This document shows, in pieces, positions 42,030 to 53,779 of a stretch of DNA of 64,000 nt. The stretch covers positions 117,501-181,500 of the forward strand of contig CAJNDS010002788.1 of assembly GCA_905221605.1 (NCBI GenBank), in the 5' to 3' direction. The notes beneath the pieces are model-generated. The model ran no database searches and was not told where the DNA came from. It saw only the letters and a program-made list of their open reading frames with translations. The first letter of the stretch is position 1; each line of letters begins with the position of its first letter. Source of the DNA: Symbiodinium natans. Taxonomy: Eukaryota > Sar > Dinophyceae > Suessiales > Symbiodiniaceae. A program made the position numbers and the translations under genes.

Positions 42030-43770
42030 AGAGAGAGAGTGTGTGGCAGCGATGCACGTGCCTTTGCGGTGCCACGCGCTGACTCGCTATCGTAGTCGAT
42101 GTCAGGAAGATCTGCGTTGCAGTGGGGCATGTGTCTTTGGAGAGCGGCGTCATATGTCGATGTGGCTGCCTCTTGATTCGATGTGGGTGATTCGGACGCG
42201 TCTGCGTGGCTCTGACGTATGTGTCTTTGCGGCGTTGCGTTCTGATTCGATGTGGGGCATTTAGGGCGTGTATTTGTGGCGCTACGCGCTGATTCGATGT
42301 GGGCGATTTGGATCGATGTGGGAAGGTCTGCGTGGCGGTGACGCGCGTTGGCGGCACATGGTGACTCGATGTGGGCGAAGCCCGGGTGTTCGTGGCAGTG
42401 GCGCGTGATGACGCACGTGTCTTTCGTGCTGTCTCGATGTGGGCAACTTGGGAGGGTCTGCAAGGCAGTGACGCATGTGTCTTTGTGGCGCCGCGTGCTG
42501 ACTCAATGTATCTGAGTTGGGAGGGTCTCTGTGGAAGTGACGCGCGTGTCTTTGTGGCACCGCCTGTTGATTCGATGTGGCAGTGCCATGCAGGTGATTT
42601 GGGAAGGTCTGCGTGGCAGTGCCACATGTCTCTTTGCAGTGCTGCGTGCTGATTCGATGTGGGTGATTTGGGGGGACATCTGCGTGGCTGTGACGTGTGT
42701 CTGTAGCTCCGCGTTTTGGTTGAATGTGGACGAGGTGGGCGTGGTGCGTGGCAGCCGTGAGAGAGTCTGTGTGGCAGTGACACATATGTCTTTGTGGCAC
42801 TGTCTGCAAGGCTGTGACGTCTTGATTTTTAGTGTGCGGGTGACTCGGAAATGTCTGCGTGGCAGTGACATGTGTGTCTTTCGATGTGAGGGATTTGGGA
42901 GGGCGCTGCGTGCTTATGCGATATGGTCTGCGTGGCAGTGACACACGTGTCTTTGTGGCACTGCGCGTTTGAGCCGATGTGGGCGATTTGGATCGATTTG
43001 GATCGATTTGGGAAGGTCTGCGTGGTGGTGACGAGCGTGGCTTTGCGTGTGGCGCCGCGTTTTGACTCGGTTTGGGCGAAGCTGGGGTGTTCGTGGCAGT
43101 GACGCGCGAAGACACACGTGTCTTTCTGGCTTTACGTGCTGTCTCGGCGTGGGCGACTTTTGGGAGGTCTGCAAGGCAATGACACACGTATCGTTGGGGC
43201 GCCGCGTGCTGACTCGATGTAGCTGATTTGGGAGGAGTCTGTGTGGCAGTGACACATGTGTCTTTGTGGCACCGCCTGCTGCTTCGATGTAGCTGATTTG
43301 GGAGAGTCTGTGTGGCAGTGACACATGTGTACTTGTGGCGCCGCCTGCTGTGATTCAACTTGGGCGACGTGGAAGTGTCTACGTGGCAGTGACGTGTGTG
43401 GCTGACTTCCCACGTGCTGATTCGATGTCGGTGATTTTGGAGGGCAGTGACAGTGACACATGTGTCTTTGCAGCGCTGAGCGCTGATTGGATGTTTGCGA
43501 CTTGGGGAGGGTCTGCGTGGCTGTGACGCGTGTGTCTTTGTGGCTCCTCTTTGTGGCTGAATGTGGGCGATGTTGGGGCGTGCGTGGCAGTGGAGAACGG
43601 TGACGCACGTGTCTTTCTGTGGCCTTACGCGCGACGTCTGCCTGGGTGGAAGTGTCTTCCTGGCAGGGACGCATGTGGCTGACGTCCCACGTGCTGATTC
43701 GATGTGGGTGTTTGGGGAGGGTCTGCGCGGCGTTGGCACGTGTGTCCTTGCAAGAAGCCCCGACACACCT
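42030..43770 (+). repeat. 69-bp satellite array
   Basis: About 25 imperfect units of 68-70 bp. The core is CTGCGTGGCAGTGACGCATG, TGTCTTTGTGGCGCCGCG, TGCTGATTCGATGTGGGCGA and TTTGGGAGGG. For example, TTGGGAG starts at 42449 and 42517, and at 43228 and 43298. One isolated unit lies at 46718-46775. The long antisense frames translate this repeat and are not genes. Confidence 0.93.
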
Positions 43771-44587
43771 AGGAAAAAACAGAGGAGGAACGAGGCTTGC
43801 TGCGCCTAGGAAAACAAAGGGCCCTGCCGCACCTAGGGACCTGCCGCGCCCGCTAGAACCCAAAAACGCAGGGCTCCACCGCACCTTGGAAACATAAACC
43901 GCACCTAGGAAACAAGAAGGCCCGCTGCGCCTAGAACCGCACCTACTTGCCGAACAAGCCGCCGATGGTCTCCTTTTGTCCTGTCAATGACTGACCGGGG
44001 ACTCGAGAATCAAACAAGTTTAGATCATGTTCCCCTGATAATCGCAGCCAAAGCAGAAGAGGTGAGTGTTGTTGTAAAGCTATTGAATGCTGCACCCCCC
44101 AACAACGGAATTGACGATTTGACGAAAACAGCAAGAGGGGATTGCCAGCGAGCCAAGGAGGGGCGGATGTTAAACAATTTTCTGGAGCCGCGCGGGTGGA
44201 GCAAGTAGATTCTAAGTAGATATGATTGGGACCTGTGCAACTTCGCCAGAGGACACCGCTGGCGCCGTCCCCTTTAGGGGACCGGCGGATTTAAAGATTT
44301 GCCCGGACACTCAGTGTTGAAAACCTCGAAGATCGTGGTGCAAGGAGGAAACAGCGCCAGCGGCATACTCGTGGGCCGAGCTGTTCGAGGTGGTCCGTGC
44401 GTCGTCAGCGTCGCCAGGCCTATGCATCTTTGAAAGTCTCTGCGCAAGGCAACCGGCGGCCTTGCAGAAGACTTTCTGCAAGGCTGGTCCAGCAGTTGTA
44501 GCGCAAGGTTTTTAGGCTCTTCGTGGTGAGAAGTACTGAGCTTGTTGACTCTTCCCAAAGAGGCAAGCATGTCTGGTTTGGCGATGC
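43771..44587. other. spacer before kinase gene
   Basis: Starts with several CGCACCTAGGAAAC-like short repeats to about 43945. The remainder shows no repeat and no recognisable coding signal. Confidence 0.5.
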
Positions 44588-47500
44588 GTGCCAGGCGCTG
44601 GCAGCTTTGGCCGCGTGTACCGCGCCAACTTGCCGGACGGCACATCGGTTGCCGTGAAGGCTTTCTGGGCCATGTTTATCGCAGTTTCGACAGCCCGCGT
44701 GCGCCCGTGGTGGATATGTCATGGCATCGTGCAGAATCCCCCAGTTTCGCTGAAGGCCTTGCACGAAGCAGAAGATAAGAGCAGCTAGCAAGCAGACCTA
44801 AGAATCATGGATCTTTCTTCATGCTTCAGTCGTTCTATTTTGCGCTAAACGGCGCCCTTATTTATGCGTTACATAAGATTGAAACTGTCATGAATACTAT
44901 TCTTTGGGTGTGTTTAATCACTCATATCGCGCGCTCGTCTCGCTTGTTCAGGTGTTTCATAGCGGCCATGTGGTCACGTCTGGGCTCTTGACAGAAAAGG
45001 ACCCATGAAAAAAAGCTGGACGCCAAGAGGCATCCGGAGAAGGCCTGAAATGGTGTCGGGCTCGTTCTTCCTCATGTTGATTCTTCCAAGGGTCTGTGCC
45101 GCAGAAAGTGTTGACGCTGCAGGTGTTCAGCCAATCTCTTACATATCTACCTGTGCCCAATTACCACATGAGCAGGCTGCTCTAAGAACTGAAAGAGATG
45201 ATTCGATGGTCACTGCCGCATTTTCCACAGTTTGGCAGGACTTGTTCGCGTTTTTTCACGGCTAGCCTCAGATTCAAAGCCAAGGTCTTCAGGTGTGTCA
45301 GCAGAAATGTGCGCAATCGTGATGATGATCTCATCCCACTCTTTTCTGGTAGTACTCCTAGCTTCAAGCCAAATGAAGATCCCGCAAGCAGACGCTCGGA
45401 CTTTTCTGGTGTGCTTCCATGTAGTGCTGGTTGATGCAAGACATCGGCCAAAGGGATCCCCAGTGCATGGGCAGCTAACTCACCAAGAGTGAAGAAAAAA
45501 CTGTTGAAGCTTGCGTGCAAACATGACACATGAGGACATGAAGGCTGATTCTCCTCGAGCACGAACGTCCTCCAAGACTTATGTGTGTAATCATTAATCG
45601 CCGTTCATCATTCGGAGATCTCCGGCAAATCTGATCATGATCGGTGCACGAAGGAACATCCCCATCATGATGCCATCACTGCTGGCGACCTTCTCACACT
45701 CGCTAGCGATGCGGTCCAAAGATTCATTGGTAAACGAGGCAAAAGTCTTTGGTGTACGGCCAAGCAATCGACGTAGTCTTGGTCCTCGGGGCATAGATGC
45801 TCGGCAGTTGCCGCCGTGCCTCAAAACCGTTTCCATCGTGCGCCTGCTTTAAGAGATTCTTCGGCTGATTCAGCAGTGCGGTAGGAATCGCAAGCAACTT
45901 CTTCGCTCATGTGGCCGTCTCTGCAACCGCGGCTGCCAACAGCTTTGAGCGTGGACGGTTGCTTCAGGACCCCTTTTGTCTTCTCAATGTGTCGCAACTC
46001 GGAGTCGAAACCGGGCTCTGCAAACGTCAGCCCGGTTTTGAAGGCATGTGCCCAGCCCCATAAAACCACATATGCATCTTGATCTTCGGTTCCAGCCGTC
46101 TCTGGATGCTGGAGCATTATGCCTGCTTCTGAAAGACTGCAAGCTGTCTTGGCAGCTGAAGAGCTTCCCGAGCAAGCCCTTCGGAAGATTAAAACTTGCG
46201 CACTGCAACGTCGAGGCCTCTAAGTCGGGCTCTACCCAAGGCAAGGCGGCCTAGTTTGCAAAGGTTCCTAGGTCCAGAGGCGAGGCCTTGCGCTCCGATG
46301 CCAACGTGACTGTGCAAACCGCCTGCAGCGGTTGTGACATATTGTGCAAACAAGTAGGAAACTCAACTGCGCAAGAAGGTTGGGTGTTAAAGGGGTGTGT
46401 AAAGTTTGTCAATTTGGCAGGTGCTAGCCACTGAAGGTGCCGACCACGAGAAGCAGGCAGGGCAGACTGTTCTGGCGAACTCCAGTCAGAGCAAAGACTT
46501 TTCATTTCCTTGCGCGAGGTGCTGTCCCAGATGCGGCACCCAAACATCATCAACCTCCTAGGCCAGTGAAGTCGCTGGCGCGCCAAACCCAACACAGCGA
46601 CACAGATGCTGCCCAGGGTCTGCCGTGTCTGGGACAGAGACCATGCTGGTCTTCGAGCAGGCCATCGGCTGCGACCTGGCACACAGGCCTTGTGTCACAA
46701 ACCCGAAAAGAGCATAGCAGTGACGTGTGTTTTTGTGGCACTGCTGATTCGATGTGGAGGGTCTGCGCTGGCAGGCCTTCAGAAGGCCTTGGTGAGTCCT
46801 GAAAAGGGTCTAGAGACCAAATACACGCGGGGGCGCGGTGCACCGCCCCGTTCGCTCTCGTGGTTTGTTCTTCCTTGCTTGTGAACGCAGAATGCGCGGT
46901 GAATCCTCCCCAAGAAACGAGCTACTGCCATGGCGGGCTGCCGGGCAGGGCTATGTTATGTACATGATAACACTCGAGACGTGTCTCGTGAGTCGCGCGC
47001 CTCCCCTGGCGTCTCAAAAACTTTCAACAGTCGGATCGGGTTCTCTGCGTGAGGGCTCGTGGGTCTTTCAAGTTTCTGGATGGCAGTGCGCTTTTTTGCA
47101 CCTATGTTGGGCAGGCTGATCCTACGGGCGCAAGGTTGCCGGCCCTTCCCCTGGGTAGTCCGGGCACCCTCCTCAGCAGGCTGCTTATCTTGAGCGCGCG
47201 CTTGAAAGCGGGGGTCTGTGCGAGGTGCACGTGGCGCTGGACACCGCCCGGGCGTTGCAGTTTTTGCACTCCCGGACGGTGCCGGTGCGCGCCTCGGATG
47301 CCTTTGCCGTGCGAAGGGGTGCTCGTCACGCCGAGCTGAGGTGTTCCATCGTGATGTGAAGACAGCCAACGTGCTGCTCTTCGAACGGGTCGCCAAGCTG
47401 TGCGACTTCGGCAAGGGCCTCGGTGTTGATGCTGGACAGGGGATTGCAACTTTGGATTTTCTAAGCCTTGCCTTTCCATTTGGCCATCGATCCTAGCGGC

Positions 47501-48025
47501 GACAATTATCGTTCTCGCGCGCCGAAGGCGAGAAGCATGATCGCGATCAGTTGAAAGAATGGGAAAGGTAGCTTCGCAGGTAGGTGTGTTTCTGTCCCAG
47601 TAGCCGCCGGCGTAGCCGGCGTATGTATTCAGAACAGATGTCTATCCACATCTGACTCGTCTGAGAATCGTTCTCGTGGGGCTGTCGATCTCGTGCAGAA
47701 TGACTTGGGTGACTTTGAAGAACTTCACAGAACGGGGCAAGTGCCGTTAGAGATTTTTCGTTCTGAGGCACCGCGGTGGTGGGCCACGTGCGAGGCCTGG
47801 CCGGCACGCCACTTCTCCGCTGCCCGGAGTACACCCGCAGCCAGCTCTTCACCGCAGAAGCGGAGGCCCCAAAGAAGTGGGCTGTGTCCATTTTCCCTGT
47901 CACTCTGCGCCCGCCCTCGCCAGGCATACACGTTTGGTATGCTGCTGGCTGAGTTGCTCACGGGCAAGCAGTCAGCGGCCCAGTTGCGAGCAGCCATACA
48001 AACAATGCAGCAAGCCACGACGTGA
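44588..48025 (+). CDS. protein kinase gene, split and possibly decayed
   Basis: Kinase segments appear in order: GAGSFGRVYRANLPDGTSVA and VK (44588-44659), VLATEGADHEKQ (46421-46456), SLREVLSQMRHPNIINLLG (to 46561), TETMLVFEQAIGCDL (exon from 46617), VHVALDTARALQFLHSRT (47180-47278), VFHRDVKTANVLLFERVAKL with CDFGKG (47341-about 47422), GTPLLRCPEYTRSQLF (about 47800-47880) and YTFGMLLAELLTGK (47924 to TGA 48025). Gly loop, Lys, HRD, DFG and the P+1 region are all present. It resembles tyrosine-kinase-like kinases. Joins: GC-AG 44660-46420, GC-AG 46562-46616, GT-AG 47279-47340, GC-AG 47881-47923. Frame is lost at 46457-46485 unless that 29-bp stretch is left out. Start and several borders are unknown, so a pseudogene is possible. 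Confidence 0.5.
44660..46420 (+). other. long inferred intron of kinase gene
   Basis: It begins GC after GTGAAG and ends AG before GTGCTAGCC, so AVK-VLATE is joined in frame. No other gene was recognised inside its 1.76 kb. Confidence 0.45.
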
Positions 48026-48164
48026 AAAGACAATACATTCCCTAAACCTTACAAACTCCAAGCGCTGAAAAGCCAAACCCTCGAAACCTCTAAGCTTTAA
48101 CCCGACGCCGAAGCCGAAAACCCGACAAGAAACAAAAGAGCCTGGGTGTGCCAGAGGCACTGCG

Positions 48165-49410
48165 CGCGTGATGTGGGCCCGGGCACTTTTCTTCCGGGAG
48201 GGCGCTCGCAGTGTCACACGTATCTTTGTGGCACCGCGTGCTGCCTTGATGTGGGTGGGGCATTATGTTGGACTACATGGCTGCGCCACAGTCGTCCTTG
48301 TGGCACTGCGTGCTGATGTGATGTGGGGACGAGCGCTTTTCTTCCGGGAGGGCGCTCGCAGTGTCACACGCTGATGTGGGCGGGGCACTGTGTTGGATCA
48401 CATGGCTGTGCCACACACTTTTTTGTGGCACTGCGCACTGATGTGATGTGGGCACTAGCGCTTTTCTGCTGCAAGGGGCGCTCGCAGTGTCACACGTGTC
48501 TTTGTGGCGCCGCGTGCTGCCTTGATGTGGGCGGGGCGTTGCGCTAGATGACAAGGCTGCGCTGATCTGATGTGGGTGCAGGCGCTTTTCTTCTGGGAGG
48601 GCGCTCGCAGTGTCACACGTGTCTTTGTGGCACGGGCATGCTGCCTCGATGTGGGCGGGGCGTCGTGTGTTCGATGATGTGGCTGTGCCACACACGTCTT
48701 TGTGGCGCTGCGCGCTGATCTGATGTGGGCCCGGGCGCTTTTCTTCTGGGAGGGCGCTCGCAGTGTCACACGTGTCTTTGTGGCACCGCGTGCTGCCTTG
48801 ATGTGAGCGGGGCGTTGTGTTAGACGACATGCATGGTTGTGCACGCTGATCTGATGTGGGCCCGGGCGCTTTTCTTCCGGGAGGGTGCTCGCAGTGTCAC
48901 ACGTGTCTTTGTGGCGCCGCGTGCTGCCTTGATGTGGGCGGTTCATTGTGTTAGACGACACGCATGGTTGTGCCACACATGTCTTTGTGGCACTGCGCGG
49001 CCCGGGCGCTTTTCTTCCGGGAGGGTGCTCGCAGTGTCACACGTGTCTTTGTGGCACCGCGTGCTGCCTTGATGTGGGCGGGGCGTTGTGTTAGACGACA
49101 TGGCTGTGCCACACACGTCTTTGTGGCACTGTGCGCTGATGTGATGTGGGGACGAGCGCTTTTCTATTTCGGGAGGGCGCTCGCAGTGTCACACGTGTCT
49201 TTGTGGCGCCTCGTGCTGCCTTGATGTGGGCGGGCCTTGCGCTGGATCACATGGCTGTGCCACAGACGTCTTTGTGGCGCTGCGCTCTAATGTGATGTGG
49301 GCACGAGCACTTTTCTTCTGCGAGGGGCGCTCGCAGTGTCGCACGTTCTTTGTGGCACCGCGTGCTGCCTTGATATGGGGGGGGGGGGGGAAGTCTTTGT
49401 GGCGCTTCAC
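48165..49410 (+). repeat. higher-order satellite, about 125-155-bp units
   Basis: Nine units contain GGAGGGCGCTCGCAGTGTCA followed by CACGTGTCTTTGTGGC (near 48200, 48345, 48475, 48600, 48750, 48885, 49025, 49175 and 49325). Most have two halves, each with GTCTTTGTGGCRCYGCG and TGATGTGGGC, which match the core of the 69-bp satellite at 42.0-43.8 kb. Open frames across it are repeat translations. Confidence 0.88.
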
Positions 49411-49689
49411 GTATTCGGAAACACAAGGTCCAGGAACCTTTGTCGGAAGTACGATGGTGTGAACCAAACGGTGTGTCTGGTAAGCCAACATAGTATCACA
49501 AAGTGTTGATTTTTTACTCTTCTGAGCCAACGCGGTGTTAACAACGTTGTGTTCACGTGCGCAACGTCTAGACAGCCTGTGCGCAAAGGGGCCGGCGCGC
49601 CTTTTTCGGGAAATGGAATGTCGGATAGGTGCTTCGAACCGCGTTTCGTGCCAGCGCTGTGTGGAGGGTGGGCAGAGCGTCGATGGTAG

Positions 49690-49885
49690 CAATCGATGCG
49701 ATGGGAACATGGACGTAAGCATTCTTCGGGCATGGATGCTCTGGTGCATGGAGACGGAGTCATCGCTCGGCATGGATGCTTTGGTCCAGGGATGCGATGC
49801 GACGGGAACATGGACATAATCATGGCGCGGCATGGATGTACACATCGCTCGGGCATGGATGCTCTGGTCCACGGATGCGACGGGA
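49690..49885 (+). repeat. short tandem repeat GGGAACATGGA / CATGGATGCTCTGG
   Basis: Three to four imperfect copies of a unit with GCGAYGGGAACATGGA and GGGCATGGATGCTCTGGT. No gene recognised. Confidence 0.65.
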
Positions 49886-52240
49886 ACATGGAATCGAAAA
49901 GCTTTGCGAAAACGGTGTTTTCAGCACAGGGCAAAAACCGCGGCAGGCTTGTTGCCATGGTGGAGAGTCGCAAACAGTGAAAACAGTGGTGGGCGCGATG
50001 TTTTCGAGACGCGCGCACGGGGGGGCGTGGGTGGCCTCACATGCCCAGGTCTTTCTCCGAGCCTGGCCAGCTCACGTATGCGGAAGACTGCGAGTACCAT
50101 ACCGCCCAGAGGGTTGAACGACTTGCCTGCGATTGCTGCGGGGACAGTCGCAGTCGGCCGCCGCTGGCCGATGTTGTCTGGTGCTGAATTACTTGTGCTT
50201 TGCACTGCTTGTAGCTCGTGTCGTGTTGGCACCATCTCGCACGTTGAGGCACGTAGACTGGAGCAAGTCCTGCAGCCGGAGCTCGACAAGTGAATGGCCT
50301 GCGCCTGGCTCTGAGATGCGTAGAAGCCAAACCTTTTACAGCCAAGCCGAAGTTCCCCGTGCTTTGCGAGCCAGGCTCGATGTCGCCCTCGTGGGGTATG
50401 TGGACTCAGGACTGAGATGTGCTTAAGGGTTTAGGGTTTAGTCTTCATTTCAAAGGGTTTGGGCATTCGGGTCCAAGACGAGGGTTTAGTGTCGATAAGA
50501 ATTTATAGGGTAGGGTCTATACGATTTGTATTGCTTAGGATTTTGGATGATTTACAGGGTTTAGGGTCTTGGGGTTTAGAGTCTATAAAACATTTAGGGT
50601 TTAGGGTTTATGGGATTTAGTGTGAAGGGTTGACGAGATATGAGGTTTACGGTTTCGGCTTAATGAGGGTTTACAGGACCCATCCTGCTCTCCCAAAAAA
50701 GGCTGCGCTTGAACCCCAAGCCCCAAGCCCTAAACCCTGAACCCCAAACCCGAACGATGGCGCTTTCGGATAGCTCGGGACTTCGGATTTTTTCCTGCAC
50801 TGACGGTGAGGTGGGGCTCCGCGTCCGGCAATTGTCCTACATACTGCAAGCCGTTAGATTTTCCAGAGCAAAGCAGCGTCCTCGAAGGACACTGGACCAC
50901 GCGTGCGACTGCGGATACGGGCGCCCTGTACCAAGTCATACAGGGCCCTGTTTAATCAGAATGGATGATGTTTTGGGAGGGTCTAGGGTTTCGGGATGAC
51001 GCGGGACTAATATTGGTCATTATGCAGTCTTCTGTATCAATCACATTATTTCTTCAACCACTGGTTTTATGCACAGTTTGCGATGCCTGTGGACCTTGCG
51101 GATATTCTGAAGTGGAAGGGCGCTTGTTTGCACATCTCCCAGCGTATGTACGGTTCACAGGGTATTTCACTGGCGGTGAGCTTGCAGCAGAGCTTGCACC
51201 ATTGGAAAGCCCCAGGCCCTGTACTCCAAGAAAAATCGGCCTGATGTCAATAACTTCTGGCGTTATCCTGGTCGTTTCCGTGCTGTTCTCTGATCACCAG
51301 CTACTGTGCTCTGACACCTTTTCAAAACAGAGCTTTAACATTGTCCATACCGTCTCCATTGGTAAATAGGTAACCCTTAGCCCGAAACTCGTAGCTTGTA
51401 ACACTAAGCCGTAACTCCTTGGCAAGGTTCCAAGGCGTCTGCAGGCCACGGGAGGCAGGTCCGGTCGTTCACACATGGGCAGGGCGCCCTCTCGACCCTA
51501 AGCTCTACTCCCTAACTCGTGAACTTACAACCCTGAACCCTGAACCCTGGACTTTAAACCTACAACAATTACTAAACCGGAAGCCCTGTTTAGGTTTCCT
51601 TTGGTTTTTGAGCTGCTCCCCTGAACCGTAATCCCCGCATGGATTCTGTTCTTTTTCTCAGGGCATTTGTTTCAGAGACCTGTGTGTGTGTGTGTGTGCT
51701 TCGCGACTGCTGTCATCTGCTTTCTCCCACGCTTTAAACCCTGAACCCTAAACCGGACTCTTGCACGAGACTCGAACCCTAAAACCTACATCCCAAACCC
51801 GACCAAGCCCTTCAAACGTGTAGGCTATGCAGGGCCGTGGAAGCCCCCGTTGCCCCCCCCGTTATGCGCTCAACCGTAAGCTCTAAGCCCGAAATCTGTG
51901 GGGTTGCGTTGGGATTTGAGGTTCCGGAGTTGAAATTCAAGAGCTCCAAACCCTTGTGTTGGCTCTATATTTGTATATGGGCTGAACTCTCCCCTAAACC
52001 TTGAGTGTGTTCAGCATTGAAGGAAGAAAGTTCGTTCGCAGATGAGCACGGATTATAGTCACAAGTGGTGGTCGCGGGGTAGGTGCTAGATCCGCTGCCA
52101 ACAGGTCAAGTGCTGAAAGTCAAACCCACTAGGGCTTCACAAGCATAGCGCCCTAGCTAAGTCCTCCATGGTAGCTCCACCCTTCCATTGATGATGCAAG
52201 AGGCCCCAACGCAAGTGCGCGCAGAACGCAACTCTACATC
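49886..52240. other. intergenic DNA with telomere-like motifs
   Basis: No gene supported. Degenerate GGGTTTAGGGTTTA words cluster at 50425-50650; CCCTAAACCCTGAACCCC words cluster at 50715-50755, 51525-51560 and 51735-51780. A (GT)n run is at 51681-51698. Confidence 0.65.
50425..50760 (+). repeat. degenerate interstitial telomere-like repeats
   Basis: Many TTTAGGG and GGGTTTA words on the + strand from 50425 to 50650, switching to CCCTAAACCCTGA-type words after 50710, so the strand of the motif flips within about 60 bp. Confidence 0.7.
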
Positions 52241-53779
52241 ATGAGGCCATTCCCGCCACTGACGATTGAGGTGAGCCTTCTAAGTGGCAAAAGGGCTTCT
52301 CTGAGAGCAGGAGCAGACGAGTCTGTAGAGTCATTCAAGAAGAGAGCACGGAAGGCTCTGGCCATTGGCAGGGCCAGGCTTTTGGACTCCTCCGCAAGCA
52401 TTCTGGTCGGAGCAGCCACGCTTGAGGAATCCAGGGTGCGGAGCGGCGATAATCTGACCTTGCAGATGAGCAGCGTTCACGTTCAGAGCAACGGGAGTGC
52501 TTTTGCTGCCATTCTGAGCGATGGGTCTGTTGTGACATGGGGCCATGGTGAGCTCGGTGGTGACAGCAGTGCTGTGCAACATCAGCTGAAGGACGTGCAG
52601 CAGATCCAAGCATCTGATTCCGCTTTTGCAGCCATTCTGGGCGATGGGTCTGTTGTGACCTGGGGCAGTGGTGATGCCGGTGGCGACAGCAGTGCTGTGC
52701 AAGGGCAGCTGAAGGACGTGAAGCACATCCAAGCTTCTAGAAATGCATTTGCTGCCATTCTGCGCGATGGGTCCGTTGTGACATGGGGCAGTGGTGAGGG
52801 TGACAGCAGTGCTGTGCAAGGTCAGCTGAAGGATGTGCAACAGATCCAAGCTTCTGATTTCGCTTTTGCTGCCATTCTTGGGGATGGGTCTGTTGTTACA
52901 TGGGGCGATGGAAAGTTCGGTGGCGACAGCAGTGCTGTGCAAGCTCAGTTGAGGGATGTGATGCAGATCCAAGCGTTCGAGCAGACGTTTGCGGCCATTC
53001 GGAGCGATGGGTCTGTCGTGACCTGGGGTCATGCCAAGTTTGGCGGTGACAGCAGTTCTGTGCAAGATCAGCTGAAGGGCGTGCAGCAGATCCAAGCATC
53101 TGAAAGGGCTGTAGCTGCCGTTCTTGGCGACGGATCTGTTGTTTCGTGGGGCGATGGTAATTTCGGTGGCGACAGCAGTGCTGTGCAAGGTCAGCTTAAG
53201 GGCGTGAAACAGATCCAAGCCACCTATGCTGCTTTTGCTGCCATTCTGGGTGACGGCAGTGTTGTGACGTGGGGAGACTTTGACTGTTGTTACAACAGCA
53301 GCGCTGTGCATGCTCAGCTGAAAGATGTGCAGCAGATTCAAAGAACTGACTACACTTTTGCGGCCATTCTGAGCGATGGGTGTGTAGTGACCTGGGGCAG
53401 TGACAGTGCTGAGGGTGACAGCAGTGCTGTGCAAGGTCAGTTGAAGGACGTGAAGCACATACAGGCTTCTGACCAGGCATTTGCTGCCATTCTGGGCGAC
53501 GGGTCGGTTGTGACCTGGGGCAATAGCGATTTCGGTGGTGACAGCAGTGCTGTGCAAGGGCAGCTAAAGGGCGTGCGTGAGATCCAAGCTACTGAAAGGG
53601 CGTTTGCGGCCATTCTCAGCGATGGGTCTGTCGTGACCTGGGGCGATGGTGAGGTCGGTGGCGACAGCAGCACTGTGCAAGATCAGCTTAGGAGTGTGCC
53701 ACCGAGCCAATCCTCCGACTCTGGGGCTTCTACCGGTTCTGTTGTAACGTGGGGCCTAGCCAACTGTGGTGGCGACTAG
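52241..53779 (+). CDS. ubiquitin-like domain plus RCC1-like repeat protein
   Basis: An uninterrupted 512-codon frame from ATG 52241 to TAG 53777-53779. Residues about 8-77 resemble a ubiquitin-like fold (IEVSLLSGKRASLRAGADES, then SVESFKKRARKAL and SGDNLTLQ). Ten full repeats of about 41 residues follow, each with FAAILGDGSVVTWG and GGDSSAVQGQLKDVQQIQA, plus an eleventh cut by the stop. Such repeats are usually annotated as RCC1-like or HERC-like in dinoflagellates (family knowledge); a beta-propeller is likely but not proven. No intron is needed, unlike its neighbours, which may suggest retroposition. DNA period is about 123 bp, and the antisense frame is open only because of that period. 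Confidence 0.85.
   Translation: MRPFPPLTIEVSLLSGKRASLRAGADESVESFKKRARKALAIGRARLLDSSASILVGAATLEESRVRSGDNLTLQMSSVHVQSNGSAFAAILSDGSVVTWGHGELGGDSSAVQHQLKDVQQIQASDSAFAAILGDGSVVTWGSGDAGGDSSAVQGQLKDVKHIQASRNAFAAILRDGSVVTWGSGEGDSSAVQGQLKDVQQIQASDFAFAAILGDGSVVTWGDGKFGGDSSAVQAQLRDVMQIQAFEQTFAAIRSDGSVVTWGHAKFGGDSSSVQDQLKGVQQIQASERAVAAVLGDGSVVSWGDGNFGGDSSAVQGQLKGVKQIQATYAAFAAILGDGSVVTWGDFDCCYNSSAVHAQLKDVQQIQRTDYTFAAILSDGCVVTWGSDSAEGDSSAVQGQLKDVKHIQASDQAFAAILGDGSVVTWGNSDFGGDSSAVQGQLKGVREIQATERAFAAILSDGSVVTWGDGEVGGDSSTVQDQLRSVPPSQSSDSGASTGSVVTWGLANCGGD
52490..53779 (+). repeat. 123-bp coding tandem repeats
   Basis: Ten complete units and one partial; unit 3 is three codons shorter. Substitutions are mostly at third positions and in the loop after VVTWG. 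Confidence 0.9.

Noticed and set aside
42282-43884. A 494-codon minus-strand open frame and relatives
   Set aside because: It translates the 69-bp satellite; residues repeat with the DNA unit, and sequence quality (His/Thr/Arg runs) is unlike the genes in the window.
52331-53557. A 408-codon minus-strand frame opposite the RCC1-like gene
   Set aside because: Shadow frame caused by the 123-bp coding repeat; the + frame has an ATG, a ubiquitin-like start and conserved repeats.
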